Below the pieces are notes generated by a model, which had not been told where the DNA came from, made no database searches, and was given only the letters and a program-made list of their open reading frames with translations. From the NCBI GenBank assembly GCA_964593905.1, contig CAZQLE010000041.1, positions 1 to 23,318 on the forward strand: a stretch of 23,318 nt of DNA, written 5' to 3'. The position numbers and the translations under genes are program-made. Within the stretch, counting starts at the first letter, position 1; each line of letters opens with the position of its first letter. The DNA is from CAZQLE01 sp964593905 (GTDB lineage Bacteria > Chloroflexota > Anaerolineae > Anaerolineales > Anaerolineaceae). Positions 20,387-23,318 of this stretch are shown here, piece by piece.

Positions 20387-21943
20387 ATGACGCCTATTCT
20401 TGAACTGAAAGGCATTACCAAGCGATTCCCGGGTGTCCTCGCGAACGATCATATTGATCTGGTTCTTCAGGAAGGTGAGATCCACGCTCTCCTGGGAGAG
20501 AACGGGGCGGGAAAAACCACGCTGATGAATATCCTGTATGGGTTATACCAGCCCGATGAAGGACAGATCGTCGTGCGCGGCAAACCTCTTACGGTGCATT
20601 CTCCCAGTGATTCGATTCGTGCCGGCATTGGCATGGTGCATCAACACTTTATGCTTGTTCCGGTCTTCACGGTGACTGATAATGTCATGCTGGGGGATGA
20701 ATCGGTTAAAGCCGGCGGTGTGTTGGACCGGAAAACTGCTGCCAGCAAGATCATGGATATTTCTGACAAATATGGGCTGGCGGTTGATCCGGATACGTAT
20801 ATCCGGGATCTGCCGGTGGGTGTGCAGCAGCGCGTGGAGATTATCAAGCTGTTGTATCGCCAGGCGGATATTCTCATCTTTGATGAACCCACTGCCGTGC
20901 TTACCCCGCAGGAAGCGGATGAGTTGTTTGGCATTATGCGGGCTTTGACCAAACAGGGAAAATCCATTATTTTTATTACGCATAAGCTGCGTGAAGTTCT
21001 GGATGTGGCCGATACAATCACCGTCATCCGCCGCGGGAAGGTGGTCGGCTCAACGGTACCAGAAGAAGCAGATCAGGCCAAACTGGCGGCCATGATGGTG
21101 GGGCGCGCGGTTGACCTTGATCTGGACCGAAAGCCGGCCGACCCCAAAGAAGTTGTGCTGGATGTTGAGAATATCGTTGTTGCTGATCAATTAAAACAGA
21201 TTGCGGTGGATGGGGTTTCTTTTCAGGTGCGCTCGGGTGAAGTGCTGGGTGTGGCGGGGGTGCAGGGGAACGGTCAGACCGAACTGGTTGAGGTGGTCAC
21301 CGGGCTGCGCTCTGTGCTCAGCGGCAAGATTAACCTGATGGGTAATGAAATTACCAGAGCCAACCCGCGCCGGATTATTGAACTGGGCACCGGGCATGTG
21401 CCCGAAGACCGCCAGCGGGATGGGCTGGTGCTTTCAGCGCCGTTAACCGAAAACCTGATCCTGTGCACCTATTATCTGCCGCCGTTTGCCACCGGTGCGC
21501 GGATTAACTGGGATAAGGCCGAAGAGAATGCCCAGCGTTTGATCAAAGAATATGATATTCGCACACCGGGGTCAGAAACCAATGCCGGGGCGCTTTCGGG
21601 CGGCAATCAGCAAAAGGTGATTGTGGCGCGTGAGCTTTCACGCCCGCTGCATTTGCTGGTGGCCTCTCAGCCGACCCGCGGTCTGGATGTGGGTTCCATT
21701 GAATATATCCACGGGCAGATTCTGAAGCGGCGGGATGACGGTGTGGCTGTGCTTCTGGTGTCGACCGAGCTGGATGAGATCATGCAGCTCTCCGACCGGA
21801 TTGCCGTGATGTATCGCGGCAAGATTGTGGCAATTGTCCCTGCTGAAGAAGCGACCAAAGCCTATATTGGTCTCTTGATGGCGGGCATTTCATCGGAGCA
21901 GGCCAAAGCGCAGCTCCATCAGACCTCTAATTCTAAAAACTAA
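20387..21943 (+). CDS. ABC transporter ATPase with two nucleotide-binding domains (nucleoside-type)
   Basis: Energises uptake of the ligand bound by the upstream BMP protein. At 518 residues it holds two ATPase domains in one chain, as in the CUT2/nucleoside group (YufO/NupA-like). Domain 1 has Walker A GENGAGKTT (37-45), Walker B ILIFDEPTA (162-170) and the His199 switch, but its signature is LPVGVQQR (142-149) in place of LSGGQ. Domain 2 has a good LSGGNQQK signature but a degenerate P-loop (GVQGNGQTEL, no Lys) and SQPTRGLD in place of DEPTRGLD. Only one composite ATP site would therefore be complete, built from domain 1 Walker motifs and the domain 2 signature, a known pattern in this family. 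GGAG sits 9 bases before the ATG. The permease gene starts 15 bases after the stop. Confidence 0.93.
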   Translation: MTPILELKGITKRFPGVLANDHIDLVLQEGEIHALLGENGAGKTTLMNILYGLYQPDEGQIVVRGKPLTVHSPSDSIRAGIGMVHQHFMLVPVFTVTDNVMLGDESVKAGGVLDRKTAASKIMDISDKYGLAVDPDTYIRDLPVGVQQRVEIIKLLYRQADILIFDEPTAVLTPQEADELFGIMRALTKQGKSIIFITHKLREVLDVADTITVIRRGKVVGSTVPEEADQAKLAAMMVGRAVDLDLDRKPADPKEVVLDVENIVVADQLKQIAVDGVSFQVRSGEVLGVAGVQGNGQTELVEVVTGLRSVLSGKINLMGNEITRANPRRIIELGTGHVPEDRQRDGLVLSAPLTENLILCTYYLPPFATGARINWDKAEENAQRLIKEYDIRTPGSETNAGALSGGNQQKVIVARELSRPLHLLVASQPTRGLDVGSIEYIHGQILKRRDDGVAVLLVSTELDEIMQLSDRIAVMYRGKIVAIVPAEEATKAYIGLLMAGISSEQAKAQLHQTSNSKN

Positions 21944-21958
21944 GGCGGGAGCGCTAAT

Positions 21959-23224
21959 ATGAACGAATCTGAAGCAACTCCCAAACAGGATCCCGGAAAA
22001 ATACTCCTTGAAGAGCTGACAAAAAAGCCGTCTCGCAAGAGTATTGGACAGACCATTTTGATCCCCTTTCTGGCGGTCATCACCGGTTTGATCATTGGGG
22101 CGCTGTTTATCATCTTCACCACCGAAGATGTGTATGCGGGTTTCCAGGTTTCGCTGGGCGAAGGTTTGCGCATCGCCTGGGATACCGTTTCAAATGCTTA
22201 TGCGGCTTTGTTTATGGGCGCATTTGGCGACCCAAAACGAATTGCGGCAGCATTATCCAGGGGCGATGCGCTTGAAATTCGCCGCGCGTTCAATCCTTTC
22301 CTCGAAAGCCTGGTGACTTCAACGCCTTATATCTTTGCCGGTCTGGCGGTTGGTCTTGGTTTTCGGGCCGGCGTATTCAACATCGGCGGTGAAGGTCAGA
22401 TCTTTATGGGCGCTGCCCTGGCCGCGTATGTCGGTTATTCCTTCACCGGTTTACCGGCTGTCTTGCACATTCCGCTTTCGCTGCTGGGTGGTTTTATCGG
22501 CGGTGGTCTGTGGGGGTTTGTTCCGGGTTGGCTAAAGGCAAAAACAGGCGGTTCAGAAGTGATCAATACGATTATGATGAACTACATTGCTTTTCGCCTG
22601 AGCGACTGGCTGCTCAGCGGACCCATGAAACGCCCCGATTCATTCAACCCGGTCAGCCCGACCATTATGGATTCGGCCAAGCTGCCGCGTTTCTTTGATA
22701 ACCCGATCCGTTTTCATCTGGGTTTCTTTGTGGCGTTGTTGATGGCTTATGGGGTTTACTGGCTGTTGTTTAAATCGACCTGGGGCTTTAATTTGCGCAC
22801 GGTTGGCGCCAACCCCAATGCGGGTAAATATGCGGGCATCAACGTGCCGCTCAACATTATGATTGCAATGACCCTTTCGGGTGGTCTGGCGGGTCTGGCA
22901 GGCGCCAACGAGGTGTTGGGTGTCAACTACAACCTGGCAATGGCTTTCTCTTCTGGTTACGGGTTTGATGCGATTGCGCTTGCCTTGCTGGGGAATAATC
23001 ATCCGCTGGGGATTGTACTGGCATCGCTGATGTTTGGCACGCTGCGGAATGGGGCGACCCGTATGCAGGTTGCCTCGGGCATTCCAATTGATATCATCTC
23101 CATTTTGCAGGCAGTGATCTTGATGTTTATTGCTGCGCCGGCGATTATTCGCACCATTTACCGGCTGAAAAACCCTGGCGAACGGGAAGCGAAGCTGAAA
23201 GCCAGCAGCGCGGGAGGAAAATAA
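21959..23224 (+). CDS. ABC transporter permease (BMP/nucleoside family)
   Basis: A 421-residue integral membrane protein of the BPD_transp_2 type (YufP/NupB-like). A hydrophilic N-terminus of about 28 residues is followed by a first helix (about 31-54), a long outer or loop segment with a charged stretch (80-115), and about eight more hydrophobic segments. The family core GFRAGVFNIGGEGQ (134-147) and the GGSEVINTIMMNYIA segment (197-211), which contacts the ATPase in related importers, are clear. GGGAG lies 7 bases upstream of the ATG. It is co-transcribed with the ATPase gene, and a further gene begins 2 bases after its stop. Importers of this group normally use two different permeases, so a second one is expected downstream. 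Confidence 0.93.
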   Translation: MNESEATPKQDPGKILLEELTKKPSRKSIGQTILIPFLAVITGLIIGALFIIFTTEDVYAGFQVSLGEGLRIAWDTVSNAYAALFMGAFGDPKRIAAALSRGDALEIRRAFNPFLESLVTSTPYIFAGLAVGLGFRAGVFNIGGEGQIFMGAALAAYVGYSFTGLPAVLHIPLSLLGGFIGGGLWGFVPGWLKAKTGGSEVINTIMMNYIAFRLSDWLLSGPMKRPDSFNPVSPTIMDSAKLPRFFDNPIRFHLGFFVALLMAYGVYWLLFKSTWGFNLRTVGANPNAGKYAGINVPLNIMIAMTLSGGLAGLAGANEVLGVNYNLAMAFSSGYGFDAIALALLGNNHPLGIVLASLMFGTLRNGATRMQVASGIPIDIISILQAVILMFIAAPAIIRTIYRLKNPGEREAKLKASSAGGK

Positions 23225-23226
23225 AC

Positions 23227-23318
23227 ATGGCAGCACAAACGGTTATTGTCCATAAGCGAATTGAGGGTCAAACACCGGCTCGCCATTTTGCACGGGCAGG
23301 TTTTCGATGCTGCCGTAG
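23227..23318 (+). CDS. Start of an unidentified gene, cut by the window end
   Basis: An ATG two bases after the permease stop opens a frame with no stop through the last base (30 codons). GGGAGGAAAAT just before it, within the end of the permease gene, is a good ribosome site. By position it should be the second permease of the nucleoside importer. However, the visible residues are polar and basic (for example VIVHKRIEG and the final FARAGFRCCR) and contain no membrane helix. Either this is a cytoplasmic N-terminal extension, or the frame is disturbed near the contig edge, or it is another gene. I cannot decide from 30 codons. Confidence 0.4.
   Translation, partial: MAAQTVIVHKRIEGQTPARHFARAGFRCCR

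Noticed and set aside
20387..21943. Degenerate second P-loop of the ABC ATPase as a sign of a dying gene
   Set aside because: Loss of the Lys in the second Walker A is usual in this transporter family, and the rest of the protein is intact.

Overview
The window reads as ordinary chromosomal DNA from a bacterium with a high-to-moderate GC genome, most likely a member of the Chloroflexota (Anaerolineae or a relative). This placement is an inference. It rests on the mix of succinate dehydrogenase genes in the order CDAB, a groES-groEL operon under a perfect CIRCE element, membrane-anchored TPR and zinc-ribbon proteins, a c-di-AMP cyclase/CdaR pair next to der, and a BMP-type nucleoside ABC cassette. 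There is no rRNA, no tRNA that I can recognise, no CRISPR array, no insertion sequence and no phage gene. No gene-free stretch exceeds 300 bases; the longest are 5390-5670 and 20121-20386, and both hold regulatory signals listed below.

Layout. (1) 1-5389, plus strand: the end of cdaA, then cdaR, der, an ASCH-domain gene, lepB, deoC and a small YgiT-type zinc-finger gene, tightly spaced and closed by a strong intrinsic terminator at 5463-5498. (2) 5567-9012, plus strand: an extended -10 promoter and sdhC-sdhD-sdhA-sdhB, encoding a haem-b succinate:quinone oxidoreductase. (3) 9088-11216: a terminator shared with groEL, then groEL and groES on the minus strand, with a promoter and CIRCE operator upstream. 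(4) 11318-15651, minus strand: two tandem paralogous TPR proteins with an N-terminal membrane anchor, a small membrane zinc-ribbon protein, and a larger zinc-ribbon/membrane/beta-rich protein with its own promoter. (5) 15780-17920, plus strand: trmD and an MFS transporter of the SLC45/GPH-like type. (6) 17982-23318, plus strand: a BMP-family lipoprotein, an ABC ATPase, a permease and the start of one more gene.

The most unusual object is the lipoprotein gene at 18084-20120. It encodes two complete BMP (PnrA-like) substrate-binding domains in one polypeptide. The two halves share a 749-base stretch with no differences (18216-18964 and 19185-19933), followed by a 3' tail that differs at more than 20 positions. 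This points to a tandem intragenic duplication that has been recently homogenised, or to a very recent duplication with a selected or converted tail. The gene has its own promoter with a palindrome at the predicted transcript start and its own terminator. A separate extended -10 promoter appears to drive the ATPase and permease, so binding protein and transporter core could be made in different amounts.

A second pattern is that three genes without a visible ribosome binding site (lepB, the first TPR gene and trmD) each have a promoter-like -10 box ending 6-7 bases before the start codon, which suggests leaderless transcripts.

How the genes may work together: cdaA/cdaR make and tune c-di-AMP; Der assists ribosome assembly and TrmD modifies tRNA; LepB processes exported proteins; DeoC degrades deoxyribose 5-phosphate and could use nucleosides imported by the BMP/ABC system (inference); SdhCDAB feeds electrons from succinate to quinone; GroES/GroEL fold proteins under probable HrcA control.
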